Shown here: one piece after another, positions 8,978 through 20,068 of the stretch | How the letters are laid out: every line of letters starts with the position of its first letter | How positions within the stretch are numbered: position 1 is the stretch's first letter | Assembly: GCF_000485595.1 (NCBI RefSeq) | Contig: NW_014577513.1 | Location: forward strand, 81,554-104,815 | Source of the DNA: Priapulus caudatus | Lineage: Eukaryota > Priapulida > Priapulimorpha > Priapulimorphida > Priapulidae | Reading direction: 5' to 3' | DNA length: 23,262 nt | Position numbers and translations under genes: made by a program | The notes under the pieces: model-generated | What the model was told of the DNA's origin: nothing | The model's input: only the letters and a program-made list of their open reading frames with translations | Database searches by the model: none

Positions 8978-9568
8978 CGTAAAGAATTATTTTTCGTGTA
9001 TTTGCTCGTTCCCTTAGCCTCCATTACATGTATCTATATACATATCCATATTGCTATATAATCTCTTATAGTATGGATTCAAAGTTTTTTTTCCTGCTAA
9101 TGTTGAATAATAAGAATAACGTCGCGTTCCTTTTTTCTATTTTTCATTTGAAATGCTCTGTGGGGCACAGCGACGGCAGTTCAGCATTTACAGAGTGTGT
9201 TGGAAGAATGCGCGTCTGGGTCACTGGTCATTGTTTAAGCGCGGGACTAGCAGGCCACATTTGCCTTATTTCCAGATATATATTATATTAGGATCAGATG
9301 AGTCAGATCAGCGCCTGTCTGCAAGGTGGTCGCGTAGTTTTGTCTGGCTAATCAGATTAACACGTGGGCTCTGTAGAATTGGCCGCTCAATTGCCATTGC
9401 CATCAAAAAACTCGACTTTTACAGAAACTTTCAGGAAGAATGATACACAGATGTGGCCTTTGACTTGTGAAGTCAAAACTCAGTGTTAATCTCGGTAATT
9501 GCATGGTATGCAAGGACAGCTTTCAAAGTGGGCACGGGAGGAAGGAGTGGACTGCCGGAGACATATAG

Positions 9569-9823
9569 CTCTCTAACAGCATTAAAGTGCTATCTGAAGT
9601 GCATCTAACAAGCCATATATCAAGCTTCTTTGCCAGCAGCATAGAGAAATGTCTGTCTCGAGCAAGAAGTGGAGATTTTACGGATTATTTAATGAACACA
9701 ATGCTGCCTGTTGAGGAGCGGCAGACCATGCATATGACACTCTTCCAGAAATTTTTCCAGACTCACAAAATAGCCAAAAAGCTATTGGTGCAAACATACA
9801 AAAAAACACGTGAAAATTGCTGA
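9569..9823 (+). CDS. Unrecognised open frame, possible terminal exon
   Basis: This 84-codon open stretch follows an in-frame TAG at 9566-9568 and ends at TGA 9821-9823. The peptide is helical and charged, with SSFFASSIEKCLSRARSGDF and LPVEERQTMHMTLFQKFFQT, ending in a Lys-rich tail. Composition is more protein-like than other frames nearby, and there is no ATG near its beginning, so if real it is an exon rather than a whole gene. I recognise no domain, and there is no coding neighbour to support it. Confidence 0.2.
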   Translation, partial: LSNSIKVLSEVHLTSHISSFFASSIEKCLSRARSGDFTDYLMNTMLPVEERQTMHMTLFQKFFQTHKIAKKLLVQTYKKTRENC

Positions 9824-10179
9824 AGAAAATTGCAATTCTTACCTGTGTTTTAATACATGTATTATTTTACTATAGTAACCGTACTGTGTACGCTCTCTGA
9901 AAAGTCTATGAAAAGGGTTTTGTTTGGAGATCCTAACTTGTTAGCGGTTCTTGAGTCTTAGGGTTGAGAATCAGTGTCATCAGACATGAAGAATATGGCC
10001 CACAGATGCCTCAGATTGCAGGAAAATGGCTTAAAATGATTTCAATATTTGCTGGGGGGCATCCCCATACGCCCATAGCACTGGCATGCTACGGCACGCG
10101 GGCTGCCTGCGGCAGCCAAGTGTTAAATTCGCCCCCCTCGCCCATCAATTTCATTACCGCATTCTGGAGGTTCACAGGG
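9824..10179. other. Repeat-like non-coding stretch
   Basis: I see no gene. The part from about 9975 to 10130 (GGAAAATGGCTTAAAATGAT, GGGGGGCATCCCC, CTGCGGCAGCC) resembles the 3' regions of non-autonomous DNA elements seen in marine invertebrates, but the ends are not clear. Confidence 0.3.
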
Positions 10180-10470
10180 TTGGAGACCCTTCGGATATGT
10201 ATACGAAGCGTGTTTCATCGACTGTCGGTCAAACGCGAGGCTCATTTTTCTTAGCTTGCCCATAGGCGCCTATGGGGGGTCATAAATGTATTCAAATTAA
10301 TATTTTCGATAACAATTGAAGCCCGACAATTAAAATTTTGACTATATGTACATCGGAGACACACACGCGTTGTCGTTTCATCTCTTTGTGCGTGGATAGG
10401 TTTAGCAACCTGTATTAGCTATTTATACGAAGCGTGTTTATCGACTGCGGGCAAACGCGAGGCTCATTTT
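10180..10470 (+). repeat. Satellite (~209 bp family), start of main array
   Basis: Diverged satellite sequence enters here with GTATACGAAGCGTGTTT...CGACTG...CAAACGCGAGGCTC. It includes a monomer start near 10285 (ATGTATTCAAATTAATATTT). It runs into an inserted element at about 10470. Confidence 0.8.
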
Positions 10471-11280
10471 TAGCTTCACCTTGACATCCGTCAGCTGAGG
10501 GCTATTGCAATGGTCGTCGTCCTCGCCTACGTCCGTCCGTCCGTCCGCTCAACATTTGCTTCGGTCAATGATAACTCAGGAACCGTTTGGCCCACATGTT
10601 TGAAATTGAGGTAATAGGTTGTTACTGCCTATTGCTCCCATTTAACGTCCTATTTTCGAAGACGCCAGTCGACGTTACTTTCGACCATGCCAATTTTGTT
10701 GGGCAAAAGTTGGGAATTGCCATTAGTTCAGTTCAGGTCACGGATTTATGCTCATTTTTTGGTATCGCTGAATGAATAAGGGCTAGTGGTTTGATATTTA
10801 AAAGATTTTTTAAATTATGCAAATGTAGATATGTTATGGCAAATATATAGCCATATTATATAGACACAAACAGTCTTGTGGTGTCACACTCGCTCTGGTT
10901 CGTTTTACAAGATTTCATTGACAATACTCTTAATGGCCAAAAAATTGGTAGTGTTCCTCCCACCCTGCGATAAACGTCCCTATGATTTAGAGTCAAAGAT
11001 TTTACAAAACATGTCGGAAACGCAGCATACAGCCTATTTATTTCAAAACGCCATGGCTACAAAGGCGGGGGTATAGCGCCCATCAAGGTCCACAAATTGT
11101 GATTTCATTTTCGGTTCTATAAATCATTATTGCGATATACAGATTGGCAATCGTTTTCTATAATGTACGTCGCGGATGGTGGTCAATTAAAAAACTGAAC
11201 TTCTCTTTAATTTCTTACTCACTCATTTTGTGTCCTTTTTTTGTTGCTGAGCTACAGTGTTCATGACACTTTCTTTTTAG
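10470..11280 (+). mobile_element. ~0.8 kb element inserted in the satellite, copy A
   Basis: It is paired with 12177-12978, to which it aligns along its whole length. Shared landmarks are a (GTCC)n tract at about 10530, TCAATGATAACTCAGGAAC, TTTGGCCCACAT, GGGCTAG and TTGTGTCCTTTTTT near the end. Both edges carry TTTTTAGCTT, consistent with a target-site duplication in the satellite. No intact protein is encoded. Element type unknown. Confidence 0.7.
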
Positions 11281-12176
11281 CTTCGTAGCGCCTATGGCGG
11301 GGTCATAAAAGTGTATTCGGATTACTATTTCGATAACCGATTGATGGGACAATTAAATTTACTATATGTACATCGACACACAACGCGTTGTCGCCCCCCC
11401 CATTCATAACTAGTGTGCGTGACTTAGGTTTAGAACCATGTTTTAGTATGTATACGCGAAGGAATGTGTATCGATCTCTGCGTCAACGCGAGGCTATTTC
11501 TTTGAGCCGGTAGGCCTTGGCTGGGGGTTCATAAAAGTGTATTCGGATTAATATATCGATAACACGATATGATGGGACAATTAAATTTACCTATATGTAC
11601 ATTTCGACCAACACACGCGGTTGTCGATTCATCTGTGTGCGTTGAAAAGGTTCTAGGCCAACCATCGCTTTAGTACTATGTTACCGAAAGCGTGCTCTTT
11701 AGTCGACTGTCTTTCACGGTCAAACGCGAGGCTATGCATGGTAATAGCGCTATGCTGGGGTCATTAAAGTGTCATTCGGATATAATTATTTTCGATAAAC
11801 GATGAGGGGACAATTAAATTTACTATATGTACATCGACCACACGCGTTGTCGGCTTCATCTGTGGTGCGTGAATAGGTTAGCAACCGCCATGTTTAGTCA
11901 TCCGTATCACGACAGCGTGTTTTATCGAACTGTTCGCGCTCAACGCGAGGCTATGCATGGTCATTAGCGCTCAATGGCTGGCAGGGTCATAAAAGGCTCT
12001 GTATTCAGATTAATATTTCGATAACGATTGATGGGGACAATTAAACTTTACTATATAGACATCGACACACACGCCGTTGTCGTTACTCTGTGCGTGATAG
12101 GCTTTAGCAACCCATGTTTAGTATCGTATACGAAAGCGTGTTTATTCGACTGCCGGTCAAACGCAGGCTCATTTTT
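11281..12176 (+). repeat. Satellite array, four indel-rich monomers
   Basis: Monomer landmarks (GTGTATTCGG or close variants) lie near 11311, 11537, 11769 and 12000, spaced 226-232 bp. The cleaner monomers at 13160-13369 are 209 bp. The excess is scattered single-base insertions rather than a block. Conserved parts are ACAATTAAATTTACTATATG and the CATCGACACAC...GTTGTCG block. Confidence 0.85.
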
Positions 12177-12978
12177 TAAGCTCACCTTGACACTCTGTCA
12201 AGCCTCGAGCTTTACTTGCCATGGGTCGTCGTCCGCGTACGTCCGTCCGTCCGTCCGTCAACACTTTGGCTTCGGTCAATGATAACTCAGGAAACGTTTG
12301 GCCCACATAGTTTTGAAATTGGATATACCTTGTTACTCTATGCTCCCTTATTTAAACGTCTATTTACGAAAGCACCCAGTCGAAGTACTTTTCGAGCCAT
12401 GGCAATTTTTTGGAAATTGGAATTGCCATTAGTCGTTCAGGTTCAAACGGATTTTGGCTCATTTTTGGTAAAATGGTGAATGAATAAGGGCTAGGGTTTC
12501 TTGATATTTAAAAAAAAAATTATGCAAATTAGATAGGGTTTGGCAATTATATAGCATATTACTATAGACACAAAACCAGTCTGTTCTTTTTGTGTCACAC
12601 TCCGTCTGGTCTCGTTTTTACAAGATTTCAATTGACAATATCCTATTATGCCAAAATGGTATCTCCTCTCCACCCCTGCCGATATAAAACGTCCTATATT
12701 AGAGTAAAAGATTTACAAACATGTCTGACGCAGCATAATCTATTTATTTCAAACGCCAATCGCTTACAAAGCGGGGTTTTAAGCGCCAATTCAAGGTCAC
12801 AAATTGTGATTATTTTGGTTTATAAATCATATTTGCCGACTATTACAGATAGGCAATCGCTTTCATATAATAATGTACGTCGAATGGTTGCCAATTAAAA
12901 CTGACTTCTTAATCTTACTCACATCATTTGTGTCCTTTTTTGTCGGTAGCTAGAGTGTCATTTCGACACTTTTCATTA
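12177..12978 (+). mobile_element. ~0.8 kb element inserted in the satellite, copy B
   Basis: This is the second copy of the element at 10470-11280, with the (GTCC)n tract at about 12240, 1,710 bp from that of copy A. It sits at the same position inside the satellite monomer. That implies one insertion later copied with its host array, rather than two independent insertions. Confidence 0.7.
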
Positions 12979-13470
12979 TAGCTTCCGTAGCGCTATGGGG
13001 GGTCATAAGTGTACTTCGGTTAATATTTCGCAGTTCATCTGTGTGCGTGATAGGTTTAGCAACCCATGTTTAGTATGTATACGAAGCGTGTTTATCGACT
13101 GCCAGTCAAACGCGAGGCTCATTTTGGAGCCTCGTAGCGCCTATGGCTGGGGTCATAAAGTGTATTCGGATTAATATTTTGATAACGATTGAGGGGACAA
13201 TTAAATTTACTATATGTACATCGACACACACGCGTTGTCGTTCATCTGTGTGCGTGATAGGTTTAGCAACCCATGTTTAGTATGTATACAAAGCATGTTT
13301 ATTGACTGCCGGTCAAATGCGAGGCTAATTTTCTTAGCCTCGTAGCGCCTATGGCTAGGGTCATAAAGTGTATTCGGATTAATATTTCGATAACGATTGA
13401 GGGGACAATTAAATTTACTATATGTACATCGACACACACGCGTTGTCGTTCATCTGTGTGCGTGATAGGC
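12979..13470 (+). repeat. Satellite array, clean end
   Basis: Monomers start near 13009, 13160 and 13369. The first lacks about 57 bp of the usual monomer, so it is only about 151 bp. The 13160 to 13369 step gives the best estimate of the monomer, 209 bp. The array ends at GTGATAGG (13464-13471), where an unrelated repeat starts. Confidence 0.85.
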
Positions 13471-14020
13471 AGGCCCGTATCCAGCTTTATATTGGGGGGG
13501 TTCGTTTTTAAATGTTGGCAATAGTTGAAGGTGCGAAGCGACCGAGCGGGGGGAAGGTGTGGGAGGGCAATTTTGCAATTATTACACTAAAATGGAGCGA
13601 TCTGGTGCATACCTGAGGTGAAATTCTTGGAAATTTTCAAATAAAAAAATAAATAAAAAACCAATTCAGTGAAAATGTTCGACTATATGGTAAAGTAATT
13701 TGCATAAATATGAATAATAGGAATAAAGAATGTAAACGAATTGCTAATAGGAGCAAGTACATGAAACACTTTCAGAAAAATAACTGCCATCTTCACAGTG
13801 TCACTTTTTTGTTGTTGGGGGGGCACAATGATATAAAATTGTTGGTATGGCTAACGAGGGTGCGAAGCCACGATCAGACAGGGCGAATTTATTGGTGGGG
13901 ATACCTTCATACCATGATAAAAAAGAATGCTTAATTTTCATTTGGAGGTTCAGAAGCCCCCCAAAAAATTAATATATATAATTCCTCTCTATGCCTCAGG
14001 GGGAGGGGGATAAAAGCCTT
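13471..14020. repeat. Repeat debris with GGTGCGAAGC motifs
   Basis: It starts GGCAGGCCCGTATCCAGC and carries two related motifs, GGTGCGAAGCGACCGAGCGG (about 13531) and GGGTGCGAAGCCACGATCAG (about 13859). Runs of G7 and C6 are present. It resembles non-autonomous repeats seen in marine invertebrates. I cannot define its ends, and there is no gene. Confidence 0.4.
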
Positions 14021-14811
14021 TGTTTAGACAACTTTCTGCTAATTAAGAAAGACACATCAACACTTAAAATCAATTAATCAAAAAATAAATCAAAAATAAA
14101 TCAATTCTTAAATCAGTTTTTTTTTTCATTTAATTCCATATGTTGCATTGTACATTTCAGTGAGAAGAATGAACATGTACTCCCTATTAATTTACAAAAA
14201 AAATGAAACTAAAGAGAAACTGTGCTATATATGTAATGTAATATGTAATATGTATATGTAATTATAGATGTAACATTCAGATTGCCAACTGGTAAAAACT
14301 TTGAAGTATGAAATCGATATATAATTGATATAAGTGTTTGTTTCACAAATCATGTCATCAGAGTACTTTACAACAGAAAATATGGTAAAAAAAAATACAT
14401 ACTCGGCAATTCTTTCAATATAATAGATCAATAAATTCCTTGTTCTCTTCATTTATGGTACTCTATGAAAAAGGCAAGATACCAACTACAGTCACAAATA
14501 ATATTGACTCAACTTAATTGTATGTTAACTTACATACATCATTACATGTTAACTTACATCGAGTACCTCATAACAGCTCTTTTTACAACTCACGGTCCCA
14601 ATATTGTACAAATACTTTCAGATCTCAAAAAAAACAATGGCGGCAAAATGTAACATTGGCTCGGATTGTAATATGTCTGCTATCAGAATATTGTCCAAGC
14701 TGTCATCTGAATTTAAGACAAGCAGTTTCAAATTACGGAATCACAACATTCATTATTATTCTGTAAAGAAATGTAACCAAGTGAAGTAAGCATACTCTGG
14801 ATACTATTACT
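14021..14811. other. AT-rich stretch, no gene seen
   Basis: It is low in GC with homopolymer A and T runs. There is a short tandem pattern at 14519-14560 (ATGTTAACTTACAT twice). Open frames here are short and low-complexity. Confidence 0.5.
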
Positions 14812-14840
14812 ACTCTCATAACCTCATAACCTCATAAGTG
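14812..14840 (-). repeat. 8-bp tandem repeat at a retrotransposon 3' end
   Basis: CTCATAAC repeats three times at about 14815-14838. On the minus strand this is (GTTATGAG)n, about 50-75 nt after the stop codon of the reverse-transcriptase relic. CR1/L2-like elements often end in such short tandem repeats rather than poly-A, so this probably marks the element's 3' end. Confidence 0.5.
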
Positions 14841-15290
14841 TTAATCTTCACAAGTCCTGGGGACTATAACGAAGATGGAGAGAGGAGTGGATCAAGTTGG
14901 TAGATCCAGACTGCGGATCGCAGCGGAAAAGGTTGTAAATTTGTTATTTACTAAGGATGATGGCAGTGAATTCCAATACGAAATCACAGAGACAAAGAAG
15001 CTAAACATAAAAAGATCCTTAGAAGTTTGTACGTGCCGAAAACAGTGATCACGCTCAGATGAGCGAGTGCAGCGAACAGTCTTCATTAAGCAAGAGGGAA
15101 TGCCAATTTTCGTCTCACCATGATAAATTTTATAGAAAGTTATGAGTTTTGAACAAGTGCCGCGCCGTGCGACAGGGCTCATCTGGTGTCTGGTGTTCTG
15201 CTGATATAAATTCATTTGTGCATAGCAAGACGTCTTATACATAAGTCTTCTTTATTCTTGTTTGACTTTCGTAGCCAATTGGAACAAATA
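14840..15290 (-). pseudogene. Non-LTR retrotransposon ORF2 C-terminus (CR1/jockey-like), 5'-truncated
   Basis: The minus-strand frame 14892-15242 encodes the region after the reverse-transcriptase domain of a CR1/L2/jockey-type element. Typical motifs are in order: ARRGTCSKLITFYKIYHG, IGIPSCL, RCTRSSERDH, and FFVSVISYWNSLPSSLV followed by FTTFSAAIRSL and a stop. Upstream, related sequence continues to about 15290 with an in-frame stop. The catalytic RT and endonuclease domains are absent, as in normal 5'-truncated copies made by target-primed reverse transcription. It is not an active gene. Confidence 0.7.
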
Positions 15291-16306
15291 TATCGGCTAC
15301 ACTTTCGCACCCACCTAATCTCTATGCATTGCAGACACATGTGCATTGCAGGTTGGCAGGCAACAATTATGATTACAAGCGTGCCAGCCATGGCTTACCC
15401 ACACGAGCATTCACTGATTCAGCCTTCAGGGTGCTATAGACAGACTGCTTTAGAAAATAATATGATTTAAGGAGCGTAAACCTTGTTCAACAAACATTTG
15501 CCTTTGCAATTAAACTGTGCAACTGTAGCCTCACATTCACACAGGTATGGGCTCTAATAATAGCAAAAGCAGTTCAGTCCTGTTAACACTCAACAAATCA
15601 ATGTTTAACCCTCCTCTTGAGGATCAAAAGGTTATTCAACACTTACTCTTCGCATGTCAGCGGAAAGTACATTTCACGGTCCTTTCAATAAAGCCATAAA
15701 AATGGTTGGTCACCGCTGAAACAAACAAAAATTTCAATCGCTCCATCAGACCATGTCCTCAGAAAATGGTCAAAATCTGCCCTCTGCCCCATTGACCTTT
15801 GACATGTCACCTCCAATTTCGGCACAGTGATGTCTTTTCCTACCATGATGCTATACACCGACTATCACGAGCCTAGGTCGAGCCGTTTAGATTTGTGCCG
15901 CAATTCTGCATTTCCTCCCTATACCTTAAGTTAAGGAGGGAATGTTCCCTCTTCTTTTACACCTCTTGACCTTTGACCTTTGACCCCCAGCTTCGACAAA
16001 TCAACTCGTGTTCGGATTACCCCCCCCCCACGTCCCGAATATCGTGACCGTACGTGGAGCGGTTAAGATTTGTGCACAACTGTTGACGGATACAGGGACG
16101 GACGGACAATCATGCGATTCTACAAGCTGCACCTGACTACGTCAGATGAGCTAATGAAGAAATAGTCCAGTCAATACATGAAATACCCGGAACAAATTGC
16201 AACAGTAGGTTTTTTATTGTTGGAAGTTGTTGATTCGACCCTCCTAAACTTCATATGCAAAATCGGCCAAAATCGGACCACGGGAAACTGGCTAATTAGC
16301 ATAAAT
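15291..16306. other. Non-coding stretch with TGACCTTTGACC repeats
   Basis: I see no gene. TGACCTTTGACCTTTGACCC at 15967-15986 contains three TGACCT/TTTGACC half-sites one base apart. A related motif lies at about 15792. A C run follows at about 16020, and GGGACGGACGGACAATCATG at about 16094. These features suggest old dispersed repeats. Confidence 0.4.
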
Positions 16307-17023
16307 CCAAATGGCCGCCATTTTCAAGTTTGAGGCTAGTTTGTCCTAGATAGTACAGGAGCTAAGAGCCAAAAATCAGATGAATGTTGTGCACTTTTTG
16401 ACAAAAGCATGAAAATTAGCGTAAAGGTAGTTTAAGATATGTACATTCATATGAGATTGAATACCCATCACCATTGCATGGTATCTGGGCGCCATATTGA
16501 ATTTAAAAATGGCCACCATCAAAATCCATTATCTCACATTTTTATGCTAATATTCAACATAGATCCAAGATTTTGGTGTCTGAACCCACATTATCGGGGT
16601 CAAGAAACCCATTACAATCAAAATCATTATCGGTCACTGGCTGCTATCTTGAATTTTAAAATGATCGCCATCCAAATCTATTATCTTTCAGATTTCAGCT
16701 AATATTCAACATAGAAACATGATCTTTGTGTCTAAACCAACATTATTGGGGTCAAGAAACCCATTACAAACAAAATTATTATCGGTCGGTGGCCGTTATC
16801 TTGGATTTCAAAATGGCCGCCATTCAAATCCATTATCTTTTATATTTCAGCTAATATTCAACATAGAAACATGATCTTGGTGTCTGAACCAACATTATTG
16901 GGGTCAAGAAACCCATTACAAACAAAATTATTATCAGTCGGTGGCGGCCATCTTAGATTTCAAAATGGCCGCCATTCAAATCTATTATCAGCTAATATTC
17001 AACATAGAAACATGATCTTGGTG
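16307..17023 (+). repeat. Left terminal inverted repeat with 150-bp subrepeats
   Basis: The inner part carries tandem units marked by ATTCAACATAG at about 16552, 16703, 16855 and 16997 (spacing 151, 152, 142). Each holds CATGATCTTGGTGTCT-like, GGGGTCAAGAAACCCATTAC and TTCAAAATGGCCGCCAT motifs, with variation. The outer 130 bp is unique sequence that also appears, inverted, at the right end. Confidence 0.85.
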
Positions 17024-17360
17024 TTATGATCTTTGTTGAACATCCACACTTCTGATACTTTTTAGAACTTTTTCACTAAACTTCCTCTTGCACAGGGAAT
17101 CCAAAGTGTCCGTAGTTGACCCTCCATAAAGAGACATCAATGCTTTTTCTCCAGCTTCCAGAATTTTGTTGGCAGTCTAATTCTATGAAACCACTTGTGC
17201 TTGTTTTATGAACAGCTCATCTTTCCGTGCTTTCTTGAGGGCAGCTCCTTTCCCAATTTCAAACAGACGGGAGGTAGTGTCACATCCAGAAATGGCATGT
17301 ATGAAAGCTAGAGCACGACAAACCTCATCACCAAACCTTTTTCGTATCAAATGAATGTCC

Positions 17361-17885
17361 CATGGTTCGCACAGTCCTTGAAATGTCCTTGAATTTAAGG
17401 GGAGTCCTTGAGAAGTACTTGAATTTAGTAAATGTTGATTTTGTGCTTGAAAAGTGCTTGAATTTCATGAAAATGTCCTTGAATTTTTAGAAAGAATTCT
17501 TGCCTGCAATAAAAAGAAATTTTGTACCATCAATAAAGTGCAAACCTCAATAAAAATTGCGTTAAATGAGCTTAACAAGGTATAGACACAATAGACAGTT
17601 AAATGATGATCACAAATTACAGTAAGTCAGTAAAATCAGTCAGTAAATCAAGGTATGTTGTAGAAATGACAGTGTTTAGAAGGGTTTATTAATGTGATCC
17701 AGGTAAGTTTTAGAGGTGACATGCAGTGATTAAGAATCGGGTTATTAAATTAATCCATGTATGTTTTGTTCTGTGTATGAATTTCGATAAAATGTCTGAT
17801 AAAATGTCCTTGAATTTCCGATAAAATGTCCTTGAAAAGTCCCTGAAAAGTCCTTGGAAAATATTTCAGTCCTGTATGAACCATG
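17361..17885. mobile_element. 525-bp MITE inserted in the transposase relic
   Basis: The ends CATGGTTCGCACAG and CTGTATGAACCATG are inverted repeats. They are flanked by TGTCC direct repeats (17356-17360, 17886-17890), which extend to TGTCCCA if the end is drawn 2 bp in. Sub-terminal TGTCCTTGAATTT/TCCTTGAAAAG motifs repeat near both ends. The host protein reads SIWD on one side and WDIHLIRKRFGDE on the other, so the insertion site is confirmed by the coding sequence. The TIR and repeat style suggest a hAT-like origin, but the short duplication leaves this open. Confidence 0.8.
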
Positions 17886-19921
17886 TGTCCCAAATAGAAT
17901 ACTTTGCTGTCGGTTTTTCTGACCTGAAATATAGAATCCTGGAACATGGATCTGCATGATGACAAAGTAATATTAGAATGTCAGTGTCCTCTCCAATGAC
18001 ATGTGTAATCCCATCTGTGGCATGGTCAATGGCTGTCTTTGCTATGAGTATATCGGCGTCGGCATCTGCCTGGAGGGTTCTGATTCTATTTGCATGCATT
18101 TTTCACTGAAAAGTTCAATGAAGTCTTGTTTATTCTCTGAATTTGTGAGGAAATGTTCTTTCTTTGATTTCAGTGGCATGTTGGCAGTGAAGTGCACATT
18201 AGGGCCAACAACTCTCTTTGACCGCCTCTGATGAGTTACCTCTTTGGTTGACGGTACACTGTATTCATTAAAAATCACAATAGGGTTGTTGAAGTGTTTC
18301 TTAAGATGAGTCACATCTTTCACTGTAATCATATCAAATGTTTCACCCTTAACCCAGGTTAGTCGATAAATCAGAGAACCACCATCTAAGACACTGAACT
18401 CTGCTTGTTCTGTAGGCTTTGCTGGTTGTTCATTTGATATTGTTTTTGCAATTGCATCTGCAAGCTGTGGCTTATTTGGCTCTCGTATCAAACACATTCT
18501 GTCAAAGAGAGCAGGTGGATGTGTTGACAGCTTATACTTGTGTAACTCATCAAGACTACAGTCATTGTTGTTGGCTATAATCAACAACCTCTGAAATAAT
18601 AGTTGAGGGTCAACTGAGACCTCTCCATTGATTGACAACACCTTCTGACCAAGTGTTTCCACCTGGTCTTTCTTCCGAAATGAAAACTGAAATGCATCCT
18701 GTCCTTCCATTTGTTCTATTATACCCTTCCCCACTTCTTCTGCTTTATGTGGATTGGCAGATACTTACTCCTATGGCTATTTTGTAAAGATCCTCCTTAT
18801 TCCCAAATGCATTGTGATCTTGAAAAAATCCAGAATCGCCTCAGCATCTTTCTGGTCTCTAGCTTTCCGGGCATGTGTCATGTCTTTATGTTGCTCACTC
18901 GTACTGTATTGATTTCCTGTTAATTCTTGCATCATTTCATTTATTTCAATGCAAGCAGGCATTGCCAAGAGCCAGCGAGTCCGCTGATCTTCCTGCATGC
19001 CTCGGCTTCACGTAAGACCACCGGTTGTCTTCAATGATCGCATTAGCTACGGCTCTATTACTAGATCTGGTGGTAGTACTGCCCAGAACCGATCAGTCCT
19101 GCGGACAACCAATAGTCCTGAATCATATTTGTTGAATAAATCTGGTTTTGTGTGTTGGAGATTCAATATATCTTGTATGTAGATATACACAGATTTCAGA
19201 TAAATGGAGTTGCGGCGTAGAATGGAAGCATCTTCTGGAGGGTACTTAGGTAGAGCATGATGTGTCCTGTGCGAAGGACTTTGGGTAATAACCGCAGGAG
19301 ATCAACCGTGTTCATATATTGGACCCACAATTTGCCTGTTGGACTTTGCTTGATCTTGTGCTTTTCTGCCTCCATTTGTTTAGCCACTTGTGTTAAGCTC
19401 TCGTCAGCAGGGTCAGTGGTTTTCTCATCAAGAGTTTCAAGAAGGGTGTTGTCAAACGTCTCAAGAACCTTATTTAAGTCAGGGATTTTGTTGATCTTTG
19501 ATTCATCAGCAAGAAGAGATGTCATGCATTTTGGAGCACAAGGGCGTTGAGAGAAACATCCACCAGAAGATGGCCACGTATTGCTCGTGCATATGCTTTT
19601 TTTTGTTAACACGTGGTTCACTGTATGTTCCGCATAAACGATCTCCAACACATCTGTTAGCCCAAATGATTTCATCACATGTCCGATGCTGCCAAGGAAA
19701 CTCATGATGGAGTGAAATCCACGCAAATGCAGCTCTATCCTTTTGAGGTCACTTCCTTCATTCTCCCTTGTTATGATGATCTTGGCCTTCCACCACAGTG
19801 GTTGATCAAAGGTGATGACAGGCACAATTCCATGTCGCTTAATCTCCTCAGCAACAAAGTGAAGAGTGGAAAAGATGCAACTCAAATCAGTTAGGTCCAT
19901 ATCTATCAAGGAAATGGATAG

Positions 19922-20068
19922 ATGCCTTTCTAGTATGAACCCCATCTGTAACTGCCTGCATCATACCCGACCAAACTAGCCGATTTGATCTCAAAATGCC
20001 TTTCTAGTATGAACCCCATCTGTAACTGCCTGCATCATACCCGACCAAACTAGCCGATTTGATCTCAA
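19922..20068. repeat. 73-bp perfect tandem duplication in the transposase relic
   Basis: ATGCCTTTCTAGTATGAACC through GATTTGATCTCAA at 19922-19994 is repeated without mismatch at 19996-20068, a period of 74. As 74 is not a multiple of three, it shifts the frame. Perfect identity means it is either very recent or an assembly artefact. Confidence 0.95.

Noticed and set aside
10587-11076. Open frames in the element inserted in the satellite (10587-10775, 10876-11076)
   Set aside because: They are not preserved in the paired copy at 12177-12978 and have no protein features.
13612-13628. 17-base match to the conserved 18S rRNA segment GAGGTGAAATTCTTGGA
   Set aside because: The flanking bases do not match 18S rRNA and the surroundings are AT-rich repeat debris, so chance is the simpler explanation.
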